Shown here: positions 14,816 through 21,845 of the stretch, in pieces
Layout: each line of letters starts with the position of its first letter
Position numbering within the stretch: the first letter of the stretch is position 1
Assembly: GCA_913064995.1 (NCBI GenBank)
Contig: CAJYBL010000008.1
Coordinates: 1 to 24,881 of the forward strand
Origin: an uncultured Alphaproteobacteria bacterium
GTDB lineage: Bacteria > Pseudomonadota > Alphaproteobacteria > Puniceispirillales > Puniceispirillaceae
Reading direction: 5' to 3'
DNA length: 24,881 bases
Notes under the pieces: model-generated
Database searches by the model: none
What the model saw: only the letters and a program-made list of their open reading frames with translations
Told to the model about the DNA's origin: nothing
Made by a program: the position numbers and the translations under genes

Positions 14816-16096
14816 ATGGCGCAGCAATTAGACAAAATCAGTGATGCCACCACCCTGATCGGGGCGATGGTCACACGGTCACGCGCCGCGCAATCGGTTC
14901 TTGGCAAAAGTGATTTTGCGTCACGATGCGCCGCCCTGCAAGCCGCAGCCGATCAGATTCGCGCCCAAACCGCCGCCATTCTTGAGGTCAATGCCAAAGA
15001 TGTTGCCGCGGCCAAAGCAAGCGGCATCAGCGGTGCCTTTATTGACCGGTTAAAGCTGAATGGCGAACGCGTTGAAGCGATGGCAACCGGCCTTGAGGCG
15101 ATGATTCGCCTCACCGACCCGATTGGCCATGAACTGGCGCGCTGGCAACAGCCAAACGGGCTTGATATTGCGCGGGTGTCAACGCCGCTTGGTGTGATTG
15201 GCATCATTTACGAATCACGGCCGAATGTCACAATTGATGCGGCTGGATTATGTATTATCGCTGGCAATGCTGCCATTTTGCGCGGCGGCAGTGATAGCCA
15301 GCTCACCGGCAGCCTGCTTGCCGCCATTATGGGTGATGGGCTTGCTGCGGCTGGCCTGCCGCGTGATGCGGTGCAGATGGTGCCAACAACCGACCGGCAG
15401 GCCGTTGGTGCCATGCTTGGCGCGGTTGGCGGCATTGATGTGCTGATTCCCCGCGGTGGGCGCTCGCTTGTCGAACGCGTTCAAACCGAAGCGCGTGTTC
15501 CGGTTTTTGCTCATCTTGAGGGCATTTGCCATCTTTATATCCATGCAGATGCCGACCCGGATAAGGCGCGGCAGATTGCGGTAAATGCCAAAATGCGGCG
15601 AACCGGCATTTGCGGCGCGGCTGAAACATTGCTTATTGATGCCGCCATTGCCAAAGACCTTCTTGGCGCGATTGCCAATGATCTTTTGGCGGCTGGCTGT
15701 GCACTTCGCGGTGATGCGGCAGCATGTGACCTTGTGCCAGCGATGACCCCTGCCACCGAAACCGATTTTTACACCGAATATCTGGATGCGATTCTATCGG
15801 TTGCCATTGTCGATGATATTGAATCGGCCATTGCCCATATTGCCAAATATGGATCGGCGCATACCGATTCGATTATCACCGAATCAGCCAATGCCGCAGC
15901 GCAGTTTTTTGCCGAGGTTGATAGCGCGATTGTCATGCATAACGCCTCGACACAATTTGCCGATGGCGGCGAATTTGGCATGGGTGCCGAAATTGGTATT
16001 GCCACTGGGCGATTACATGCGCGTGGGCCTGTTGGCGCGGCGCAATTAACCAGCTTTAAATATGTTGTTCGTGGTAATGGCCAGACACGCAGCTAG
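14816..16096 (+). CDS. proA: Glutamate-5-semialdehyde dehydrogenase (gamma-glutamyl phosphate reductase)
   Basis: ProA reduces gamma-glutamyl phosphate to glutamate-5-semialdehyde with NADPH, the second step of proline synthesis, and works with ProB encoded upstream. The 426-residue product belongs to the aldehyde dehydrogenase superfamily. It shows PLGVIGIIYESRPNVT (124-139), ILRGGSD (154-160), IPRGGRSLVE (211-220), HLEGICHLY (233-241), and catalytic Cys266 in RRTGICGAAETLL. GGEFGMGAEIGIAT near the end is also conserved. The ribosome site is GGGAAAG-like just before the ATG. nadD starts inside or right after its 3' end. Confidence 0.97.
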   Translation: MAQQLDKISDATTLIGAMVTRSRAAQSVLGKSDFASRCAALQAAADQIRAQTAAILEVNAKDVAAAKASGISGAFIDRLKLNGERVEAMATGLEAMIRLTDPIGHELARWQQPNGLDIARVSTPLGVIGIIYESRPNVTIDAAGLCIIAGNAAILRGGSDSQLTGSLLAAIMGDGLAAAGLPRDAVQMVPTTDRQAVGAMLGAVGGIDVLIPRGGRSLVERVQTEARVPVFAHLEGICHLYIHADADPDKARQIAVNAKMRRTGICGAAETLLIDAAIAKDLLGAIANDLLAAGCALRGDAAACDLVPAMTPATETDFYTEYLDAILSVAIVDDIESAIAHIAKYGSAHTDSIITESANAAAQFFAEVDSAIVMHNASTQFADGGEFGMGAEIGIATGRLHARGPVGAAQLTSFKYVVRGNGQTRS

Positions 16097-16721
16097 CCAT
16101 CATCATCAAATGCCGTTGCTGTTTCACAGCCGGACAAGCCTGAAAATTGGACTTTTTGGCGGTTCGTTCAATCCAGCGCATGATGGCCATATTCATGTTG
16201 CGCTTGAGGCGCATCGTGCCTTGAATCTTGATCAAATCTGGTGGCTTATCAGCCCGCAGAATCCACTCAAAAGCACCGCTGGCATGGAATCACTTGCCAC
16301 AAGGCTGGCGTATGCTCGTAAAATTGCCGCGCCCTATCCGTTTTTGCGGGTTTTGAGTCCCGAGGCTGGACTGCCTCAAAACTATACCTACAAAACATTG
16401 GTTTATTTAAAAAAAACAATGCCGCTGGCGCGTCTTATCTGGGTCATGGGTGCGGATAATCTGGACCAATTTGCGCGCTGGCACCGGCACCAAGATATGA
16501 TTCGCTTACTACCCATTGCCGTTATCGACCGTCCAAGCTATTCTATGAGGGCTATAGCGGCTGGTCGGTGGTTGCTAGGACGGCGTTATCAGGTTGCAAA
16601 AATGCGCCACGCCATTGCAATGCGATCTTTGAAACTGCCGAGCTGGTGCTTTATAGCTGGACAACGTCACGCGGCTTCGGCCACGGAGATAAGGCAGCAA
16701 GCGCAAAGCGCAAACGCCTAA
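16077..16721 (+). CDS. nadD: Nicotinate-nucleotide adenylyltransferase
   Basis: NadD joins nicotinate mononucleotide and ATP to give deamido-NAD in NAD synthesis. From ATG 16077 the product has 214 residues. GLFGGSFNPAHDGH (25-38) contains the nucleotidyltransferase GGSFNP and HxGH elements. MGADNLDQFARWHR (124-137) is the conserved substrate-site segment. SATEIR (201-206) stands for the usual ISSTxIR motif near the C-terminus. The start is uncertain: ATG 16062, 16077 and 16110 are all in frame and none has a clear ribosome site. The first two overlap proA and suggest translational coupling. rsfS follows in the same order as in most alphaproteobacteria. Confidence 0.93.
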   Translation: MARHAASHHHQMPLLFHSRTSLKIGLFGGSFNPAHDGHIHVALEAHRALNLDQIWWLISPQNPLKSTAGMESLATRLAYARKIAAPYPFLRVLSPEAGLPQNYTYKTLVYLKKTMPLARLIWVMGADNLDQFARWHRHQDMIRLLPIAVIDRPSYSMRAIAAGRWLLGRRYQVAKMRHAIAMRSLKLPSWCFIAGQRHAASATEIRQQAQSANA

Positions 16722-16763
16722 ATCCGACCGTGGCCCGCAATAAAGGGGCTTGAACATTTTGAC

Positions 16764-16777
16764 AGGAGATACCCATT
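16764..16777 (+). promoter_or_regulatory. Ribosome-binding site and ATT start codon of rsfS
   Basis: AGGAG (16764-16768) stands six bases before ATT (16775-16777), which is in frame with rsfS. No ATG, GTG or TTG is present in that frame between the TGA at 16760 and TTG 16820. The TTG has no Shine-Dalgarno and would cut the first helix of the protein, so this site decides the start. Confidence 0.65.
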
Positions 16778-17155
16778 TCTAAAGCGCAAACTGCATTAAA
16801 CGCAGACCAGATCCTTCGTTTGATCACAACCTCTCTTGACGACGACAAAGCCGAAAATATCCTGACAATCCCGTTACAAGGTAAATCCGCAATGGCCGAT
16901 TATATGGTTGTTGCGTCAGGGGCATCATCTCGGCAGGTTGCCGCCATGGCAGAACATCTTGAATTCAAGCTAAAGCAGGAAAAGGTCGATATTCTCGGCC
17001 TTGAAGGTCTGCGACAAGCCGATTGGGTACTGCTTGATGCCAATGATGTGATCGTTCATATCTTCCGTCCTGAAGTGCGTGACTTTTACGGGCTTGAGCG
17101 GATGTGGGTCGATGATATGTCGGCCGAAATTGTCAAGGTTGGCAGCGACGCCTAA
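16775..17155 (+). CDS. rsfS: Ribosomal silencing factor RsfS, probable ATT start
   Basis: RsfS binds L14 on the 50S subunit and blocks joining with the 30S, lowering translation under starvation. Read from ATT 16775 the product has 126 residues. SLDDDKAENILTIPLQGKS (20-38), ADYMVVASG (41-49), WVLLDANDVIVHIF (84-97) and RDFYGLERMW (102-111) are family hallmarks. The conventional alternative, TTG 16820, gives 111 residues. It leaves only six residues before DDDKAEN, while E. coli RsfS has about fourteen before the matching point. ATT follows a strong AGGAG. AUU starts are rare; infC and pcnB are the classic cases. A plain ATG-to-ATT mutation or a sequencing error is the other explanation. Confidence 0.92.
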   Translation: MSKAQTALNADQILRLITTSLDDDKAENILTIPLQGKSAMADYMVVASGASSRQVAAMAEHLEFKLKQEKVDILGLEGLRQADWVLLDANDVIVHIFRPEVRDFYGLERMWVDDMSAEIVKVGSDA

Positions 17156-17196
17156 ACGCATCGCCCAAATGGCAAAAGGCGAATCGGAGCCGATCA

Positions 17197-17655
17197 ATGC
17201 AGCTGTTTATTCTCGCCGTTGGTAAGGGTCGCGCTTCACCTGAAAATACGCTAACGCAAGGCTGGTTATCGCGCTTGCCGCAAGGCGGCAGCCTTATTGA
17301 AGTTGAATCCAAATTTCCCCCCGGCCAAAAACGAACCAATGATGAATCCAGCCGCCTGTTGCGCGCCATGCCTGATGGCGCTGCCTTGGCGGTTCTTGAC
17401 CCGCGCGGCAAGGATCATTCATCTGAAGATCTTGCCGCCTTGATCGGCACATGGCGTGATGGCGGTTTTGCGGCAGCCTGTTTTGCCATTGGTGGGGCTG
17501 ATGGCCATGCTGATATGATCCGCCAAAAGGCCGAACGCAATATTTCCTTTGGCCGCGCCACATGGCCACATATGCTGTTTCGAGCCATGCTTGCCGAACA
17601 GCTTTATCGGGCAAGCTCGATTTTGGCAGGCCATCCCTATCATCGTGGCGATTAA
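17197..17655 (+). CDS. rlmH: 23S rRNA (pseudouridine1915-N3)-methyltransferase
   Basis: RlmH is a SPOUT-class enzyme that methylates pseudouridine 1915 in helix 69 of 23S rRNA on the 70S ribosome. The 152-residue product shows LDPRGKDHSSEDLA (69-82), the SAM-binding knot segment FAIGGADGH, and the C-terminal run SFGRATWPHML followed by MLAEQLYRA and ILAGHPYHRGD, all near-invariant in the family. GGAG (17186-17189) lies seven bases before the ATG. It follows rsfS by 41 bases. Confidence 0.97.
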   Translation: MQLFILAVGKGRASPENTLTQGWLSRLPQGGSLIEVESKFPPGQKRTNDESSRLLRAMPDGAALAVLDPRGKDHSSEDLAALIGTWRDGGFAAACFAIGGADGHADMIRQKAERNISFGRATWPHMLFRAMLAEQLYRASSILAGHPYHRGD

Positions 17656-17771
17656 CCAGCTCTCCATCGCATCGTGGCGCCGCGCCAGCCCTGATTATTG
17701 TGGCACCCCTGTTTACTTTAAACGCTTGTTTTACGTTAAAGCGCCCTGTTCATGGGGCAGCATAGTTTAAC

Positions 17772-17800
17772 TGTACATCGATCAATGCTGAGATTATAAG
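17772..17800 (+). promoter_or_regulatory. Candidate promoter giving a leaderless gpmI transcript
   Basis: TGTACA (17772-17777, four of six consensus bases) and TATAAG (17795-17800, five of six) are 17 bases apart. The -10 box ends six bases before the gpmI ATG, so transcription would start at or next to the A of the start codon. No Shine-Dalgarno precedes gpmI, which fits a leaderless message. Confidence 0.4.
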
Positions 17801-17806
17801 ATCGTC

Positions 17807-19351
17807 ATGGTCACTTATCACCCCTCGCACGGCCCGGTTGTCCTGTGCATCATGGATGGCTGGGGTCATCGTGCCGAGCCCGAACATAACGCCGTTGCGC
17901 TTGCGGAAACGCCAGTGTTTGACGCGCTGATGGCAAACCAGCCACATAGCTTTCTTGCCGCATCTGGCGTTGATGTTGGCTTGCCTGATGGACAGGTTGG
18001 CAATTCCGAAGTTGGGCATATGAATATTGGTGCAGGCCGCGTGGTGATGCAGGATTTGCCGCGCCTGAATGCTGCGGTCAAAGATGGGTTGCTGGCAGCG
18101 CATCCCGATCTTATCGCGCTTGCGGCAAAGCTGCAGGCATCGGGCGGCACGGCGCATGTCATGGGGCTTTTATCACCGGGCGGCGTGCATGCGCATCAAG
18201 ACCATTTTCTGGCTGTCATAACAGGGCTGGTTGCGGCTGGCGTTCCGGTCGCTGTGCATGGTTTTACCGATGGCCGTGATACATTACCGCAAGCCGCAAA
18301 ACAGAATTTACCCGATTTTGTGGCCGCCTTGCCAAAAGGTGCCTTTATCGCCAGCCTAATCGGCCGCTATTTCGCCATGGATCGTGATCGCCGCTGGCAG
18401 CGCACACAGGCCGCCTATGACGCCATAGCAGGCGCGCGCGCGCCAATCTTCGCCATTGATGCGCTAACGGCGCTTGAGGCGGGCTATGGGCGTGGCGAGG
18501 GTGATGAATTCATCACCCCAACCGTGATTGACGGCTATCAGGGCATGCGCGATGGCGATGGCATCGTGATGATGAATTTTCGCGCCGATCGCGCTCGCCA
18601 GCTGTTAAATTGTTTTTGTGATCCGGCCAGCACTGGCTGCACCACCCAGCCGGTCACATTTGTTGGCTTGGCAGGCATGACCAGCTATTCGAAATCGCTT
18701 GATGATCATATGGTGACACTCTATCCGCCATTGGAATTGCATGACACGCTTGGCGAGGTCGTGGCGCGTGCTGGCAAACGCCAGCTACGACTTGCCGAAA
18801 CCGAAAAATACCCGCATGTGACTTTTTTCTTTAATGGTGGCGAAGAGGCGCTGCAACCGGGCGAAGACCGGGAAATGGTCGCCTCACCATCGGTTGCAAC
18901 CTATGATCTGCAACCCGAAATGAGCGCGCGTGATGTTTTGCAAACCGCCCTCACTAGCCTTCATGCCAGGGCTCACGATCTGTTGATTATCAATTTTGCC
19001 AATCCTGACATGGTTGGTCATACAGGTGATCTTGACGCTGCCATTCGCGCGGTTGAAACCGTTGATCACTGTGTTGGTCAATTGGTTGAGGCGCTTGGGG
19101 ATTCTGGCGGGCAAATGCTGCTAACCGCCGATCATGGCAATTGCGAATTAATGTGGGATCGCACGGCCGAATCACCCCATACCGCCCATACCACCAATCT
19201 TGTGCCATTGATTTTGGTTAATGGTCATGCCAACACACATATTGCCAATGGTCGGCTTGCCGATCTTGCGCCAAGCTTGCTTGCCATGATGGGCATTGCC
19301 AAGCCTGCATTAATGACCGGGAACTGTCTTTTATCCCCCAAAAAGCCATAA
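17807..19351 (+). CDS. gpmI: 2,3-bisphosphoglycerate-independent phosphoglycerate mutase
   Basis: GpmI interconverts 3- and 2-phosphoglycerate in glycolysis and gluconeogenesis using two metal ions, usually manganese, and a phosphoserine intermediate. The 514-residue product is of the alkaline-phosphatase fold. Asp17 in IMDGWG is a metal ligand. Ser67 in GNSEVGHMNIGAGR (65-78) is the expected phosphorylated residue. HGFTDGRDT, IGRYFAMDRDRRW, NFRADRARQL, TEKYPHVTFFFNGG and LTADHGNCELM follow in the usual order. It is preceded by 150 bases without a gene. In many alphaproteobacteria a murein-hydrolase activator gene (envC-like) sits between this position and ctpA, and it is absent here. Confidence 0.98.
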   Translation: MVTYHPSHGPVVLCIMDGWGHRAEPEHNAVALAETPVFDALMANQPHSFLAASGVDVGLPDGQVGNSEVGHMNIGAGRVVMQDLPRLNAAVKDGLLAAHPDLIALAAKLQASGGTAHVMGLLSPGGVHAHQDHFLAVITGLVAAGVPVAVHGFTDGRDTLPQAAKQNLPDFVAALPKGAFIASLIGRYFAMDRDRRWQRTQAAYDAIAGARAPIFAIDALTALEAGYGRGEGDEFITPTVIDGYQGMRDGDGIVMMNFRADRARQLLNCFCDPASTGCTTQPVTFVGLAGMTSYSKSLDDHMVTLYPPLELHDTLGEVVARAGKRQLRLAETEKYPHVTFFFNGGEEALQPGEDREMVASPSVATYDLQPEMSARDVLQTALTSLHARAHDLLIINFANPDMVGHTGDLDAAIRAVETVDHCVGQLVEALGDSGGQMLLTADHGNCELMWDRTAESPHTAHTTNLVPLILVNGHANTHIANGRLADLAPSLLAMMGIAKPALMTGNCLLSPKKP

Positions 19352-19484
19352 GCTCATTTGGTCATAACGCAATCTTGCCATGATCTTGTGTGATCTTTGG
19401 AAACGATCGGATTGGTTGGGGTTGTATGCAACGGCATTGACTGGCACGGTAAATAAGCCGTGATATAAGAAGATAGCAAAGGGT

Positions 19485-19507
19485 TATTCACGCTAACTCG
19501 GTGAATA
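19485..19507. promoter_or_regulatory. Inverted repeat upstream of ctpA, possible operator
   Basis: TATTCAC and GTGAATA (7-base perfect arms, 9-base spacer) lie 46 bases before the ctpA ATG. A second, shorter repeat, CACGG / CCGTG, lies at 19445-19462. Either could be a regulator site or a leader hairpin. No convincing sigma70 promoter with normal spacing is seen in the 200-base gap. Confidence 0.35.
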
Positions 19508-19553
19508 TGGTTTCGGGTAAAATATGTTTACAGGATATTAGGAGCAGTCATAA

Positions 19554-20891
19554 ATGCAAATCGTCAGCTTTCTCTCAACGCAGGGGCGCCGTATGCGTTA
19601 TGCAGCCTTGCCATTTATTTGTGGTGCGGTGATTGCAGGCTTGGCCATCCCCACCCTGACAATTGCCCAATCAGGCAAGAATGATGCGGTTTATCGCCAG
19701 CTTGGGCTTTTTGGCGATATCTTTCAGCGCGTTCGCGAGAGCTATGTTGATGAAGTTGACGAAAAAGATCTTGTCGAAGCGGCCATCAATGGCATGCTGA
19801 CCTCGCTTGATCCCCATTCGTCATTTTTAAATAATGATCATTTCAGCGATATGCAGGTCCAGACCAAAGGCAAATTTGGCGGGCTTGGGATTGAAATCAC
19901 CATGGAAGATGGTGTGATCAAGATCGTGTCGCCAATTGATGACACGCCAGCCGCCAAAGCCGGATTACAGCCCGAAGATTTGATCATCGCCGTTAATGAT
20001 GAACCGATCCGGGGCATGACCCTAAGCGATGCAGTTGACCGGTTGCGCGGCGAAGTTGGATCAAGCGTTACGGTTACGATTAAACGCGGTGCCAAAGACC
20101 CATTTGACGTCAGCCTCAAACGCGACACGATCAAAATCCGCTCGGTACGCGCCAAAATGTTTGACGGTATTGGCTATTTACGGATCACCACTTTTTCTGA
20201 ACAGACCACACCCGGCCTGACCAAAGAAATTGACAAAATGTTCCGTGAACATGGCCAAGATTTGAAAGGCTTTGTTCTGGATTTACGCAACAATCCAGGT
20301 GGTTTGCTGAATGAAGCCATTTCGGTAAGTGATGCGTTTCTCGAAAAGGGCGAAATCGTCTCAACACGCGGCCGCCACGCCGAAAATGCCAGCCGTGCCT
20401 ATGCCCGGCCGGGGGATATTGCCAACGGCCTTCCCCTTGTGGTGCTGATCAATTCAGGATCGGCATCAGCATCTGAAATCGTTGCTGGGGCGTTAAAAGA
20501 TCATCGCCGTGCGGTTCTTCTTGGCACGCGTTCATTTGGCAAGGGTTCGGTGCAAACCGTGATTCCGGTTTCGGGCAATAGCGCCATGCGTCTGACCACA
20601 GCGCGTTATTACACCCCATCAGGCGTTTCAATTCAGGCCACAGGAATCAGCCCTGATATCGAGGTGGCATTGGCACGAATTGAAACTTTGGATGGCGGTG
20701 ATACGCGCGAAGAAGATTTGAAAGGCGCTCTTGATAATGCCAAAGATGGTAAAGCAGGTGAACCAGCCGATGCTGAAAAAGCCAATGTTACGCCAGCCGC
20801 TGATCAATCAAAGATTGATTATCAGCTTGCGCGTGCACTTGATTTAATCCGCGGTGTCTCTATTTTTACTGATGTGAAATCTGGATCATAA
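19554..20891 (+). CDS. ctpA: S41-family carboxy-terminal processing peptidase
   Basis: CtpA-type peptidases cleave proteins near the C-terminus in the periplasm and help control cell-wall hydrolases. The 445-residue product has an uncleaved-anchor or signal segment (about 15-39), the N-terminal S41 part (YVDEVDEKDLVEAAINGML and DPHSSFL), a PDZ domain (about 105-180, GKFGGLGIEI), then the protease core. GSASASEI (302-309) carries catalytic Ser305. FGKGSVQT holds Lys330 and Gln334, the same spacing as in Bacillus CtpB. The C-terminal 60 residues are low-complexity and charged. AGGAG (19540-19544) lies nine bases before the ATG. rppH begins two bases after its stop, so the two are translated together. 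Confidence 0.96.
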   Translation: MQIVSFLSTQGRRMRYAALPFICGAVIAGLAIPTLTIAQSGKNDAVYRQLGLFGDIFQRVRESYVDEVDEKDLVEAAINGMLTSLDPHSSFLNNDHFSDMQVQTKGKFGGLGIEITMEDGVIKIVSPIDDTPAAKAGLQPEDLIIAVNDEPIRGMTLSDAVDRLRGEVGSSVTVTIKRGAKDPFDVSLKRDTIKIRSVRAKMFDGIGYLRITTFSEQTTPGLTKEIDKMFREHGQDLKGFVLDLRNNPGGLLNEAISVSDAFLEKGEIVSTRGRHAENASRAYARPGDIANGLPLVVLINSGSASASEIVAGALKDHRRAVLLGTRSFGKGSVQTVIPVSGNSAMRLTTARYYTPSGVSIQATGISPDIEVALARIETLDGGDTREEDLKGALDNAKDGKAGEPADAEKANVTPAADQSKIDYQLARALDLIRGVSIFTDVKSGS

Positions 20892-20893
20892 TT

Positions 20894-21370
20894 ATGCGTG
20901 ACATTCCCTATGATGAACGGCCCTACCGGCCATGCGTCGGCATCTTTTTAATCAATGGCACCAAACAAGTTTTTGGGGGTCGCCGCATCGACGGCCGCGC
21001 CGAAGCATGGCAAATGCCCCAGGGCGGAATCGATCCAGGTGAAACGGTAATTGATGCCTGTATGCGCGAAATGGGCGAGGAAATTGGCACATCTTCGGCT
21101 GAATTGCTGTGCGAGCATGATGCGTGGCTTTATTACGATATTCCGCTGCCGCTTGCCGACCGGCTATGGCATGGCCAATATAAGGGTCAGAAACAAAAAT
21201 GGATGGCGCTTCGCTTTACCGGCAAGGATGAAGACATAAACATCAACACCGCCGAACCCGAATTTTGCGAATGGCGCTGGCTCGAACCGCGTGAATTAGT
21301 TAATCTGGCGGTGCCATTCAAACGCGATGTCTATGACGATGTGCTAAAGGCCTTTTCCAGTTTCGTCTAG
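20894..21370 (+). CDS. rppH: RNA pyrophosphohydrolase (Nudix)
   Basis: RppH removes pyrophosphate from the 5' end of mRNAs and so starts RNase E-dependent decay. It also acts on dinucleoside polyphosphates. The 158-residue product begins YRPCVGIFLIN (11-21), has QMPQGGIDPGE (40-50), and a full Nudix box: Gly44, Glu50, Arg58-Glu59, Glu62-Glu63 and Gly65. YDIPLPLADRLW and GQKQKWMALRF match the RppH subgroup, and FCEWRWLEP is typical of its C-terminal part. It starts two bases after ctpA and ends at a bidirectional terminator. Confidence 0.96.
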   Translation: MRDIPYDERPYRPCVGIFLINGTKQVFGGRRIDGRAEAWQMPQGGIDPGETVIDACMREMGEEIGTSSAELLCEHDAWLYYDIPLPLADRLWHGQYKGQKQKWMALRFTGKDEDININTAEPEFCEWRWLEPRELVNLAVPFKRDVYDDVLKAFSSFV

Positions 21371-21394
21371 CCACCGCTATGACACAAACAAACC

Positions 21395-21436
21395 ATAAAA
21401 AAGGGCCGCCACGATTTTGGCAGCCCTGTTTTTTAT
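21395..21436. terminator. Bidirectional intrinsic terminator between rppH and atpC
   Basis: GGGCCGCC (21403-21410) pairs with GGCAGCCC (21419-21426), with one mismatch, across an 8-base loop. A-rich sequence (21397-21402) lies on the left and TTTTTTT (21429-21434 and neighbours) on the right, so a U-tract follows the stem on both strands. It can end both rppH and the convergent ATP synthase operon. Confidence 0.88.
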
Positions 21437-21450
21437 TCGATGAATAAAGG

Positions 21451-21804
21451 CTAGAGCGCTTCAATCACCGCATTCAAAAACGCAGCTTCCGCCTCATTTG
21501 CATTGGCCGCTTTTTCTTTCAACGTTGCCGCATCAGCACTGCCAAGATCGATGGCACGTTCGGCGAGAATCGTCACCGACTCGCCCGATACATCAGCAAG
21601 GCCACCGTCAATCATAAAGCGATCAGTGACTTTGCCATCTTCATGCACTTCGACGATGCCGCGTGTCAGATCAGCAAGCAATGGTGCGTGCCGTGGCAAT
21701 ACACCAAACAGACCTTCAACGCCCGGTGCAACAACCATCTGCACAGATTTCTGAGCCATGATGCGAGCTGGTGTTACCAGTTCCAATTGTGTCGTTTCAG
21801 CCAT
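21451..21804 (-). CDS. atpC: F1-ATP synthase epsilon subunit
   Basis: Epsilon sits on the central stalk with gamma and couples rotation to catalysis. Its C-terminal helices can inhibit ATP hydrolysis. The 117-residue product shows LELVTPARIM (8-17), VQMVVAPGVEGLFGVLPRHAPLLADL (21-46) and FMIDGGLADVSGESVTILAE (63-82), all from the beta-sandwich domain. The C-terminal helical part is only about 34 residues, shorter than in E. coli (total about 139), so the second helix seems reduced. AAGGA lies about ten bases before the ATG. It is the last gene of the operon and follows atpD. Confidence 0.96.
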   Translation of the reverse strand: MAETTQLELVTPARIMAQKSVQMVVAPGVEGLFGVLPRHAPLLADLTRGIVEVHEDGKVTDRFMIDGGLADVSGESVTILAERAIDLGSADAATLKEKAANANEAEAAFLNAVIEAL

Positions 21805-21845
21805 GCTAGCGCATCCTTATGCTGGATCGAACAGGGGTGATGCCG

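Noticed and set aside
19437..19469. TTGACT and TATAAG as a ctpA promoter
   Set aside because: The spacing is 21 bases, too long for a sigma70 promoter; no better pair was found.
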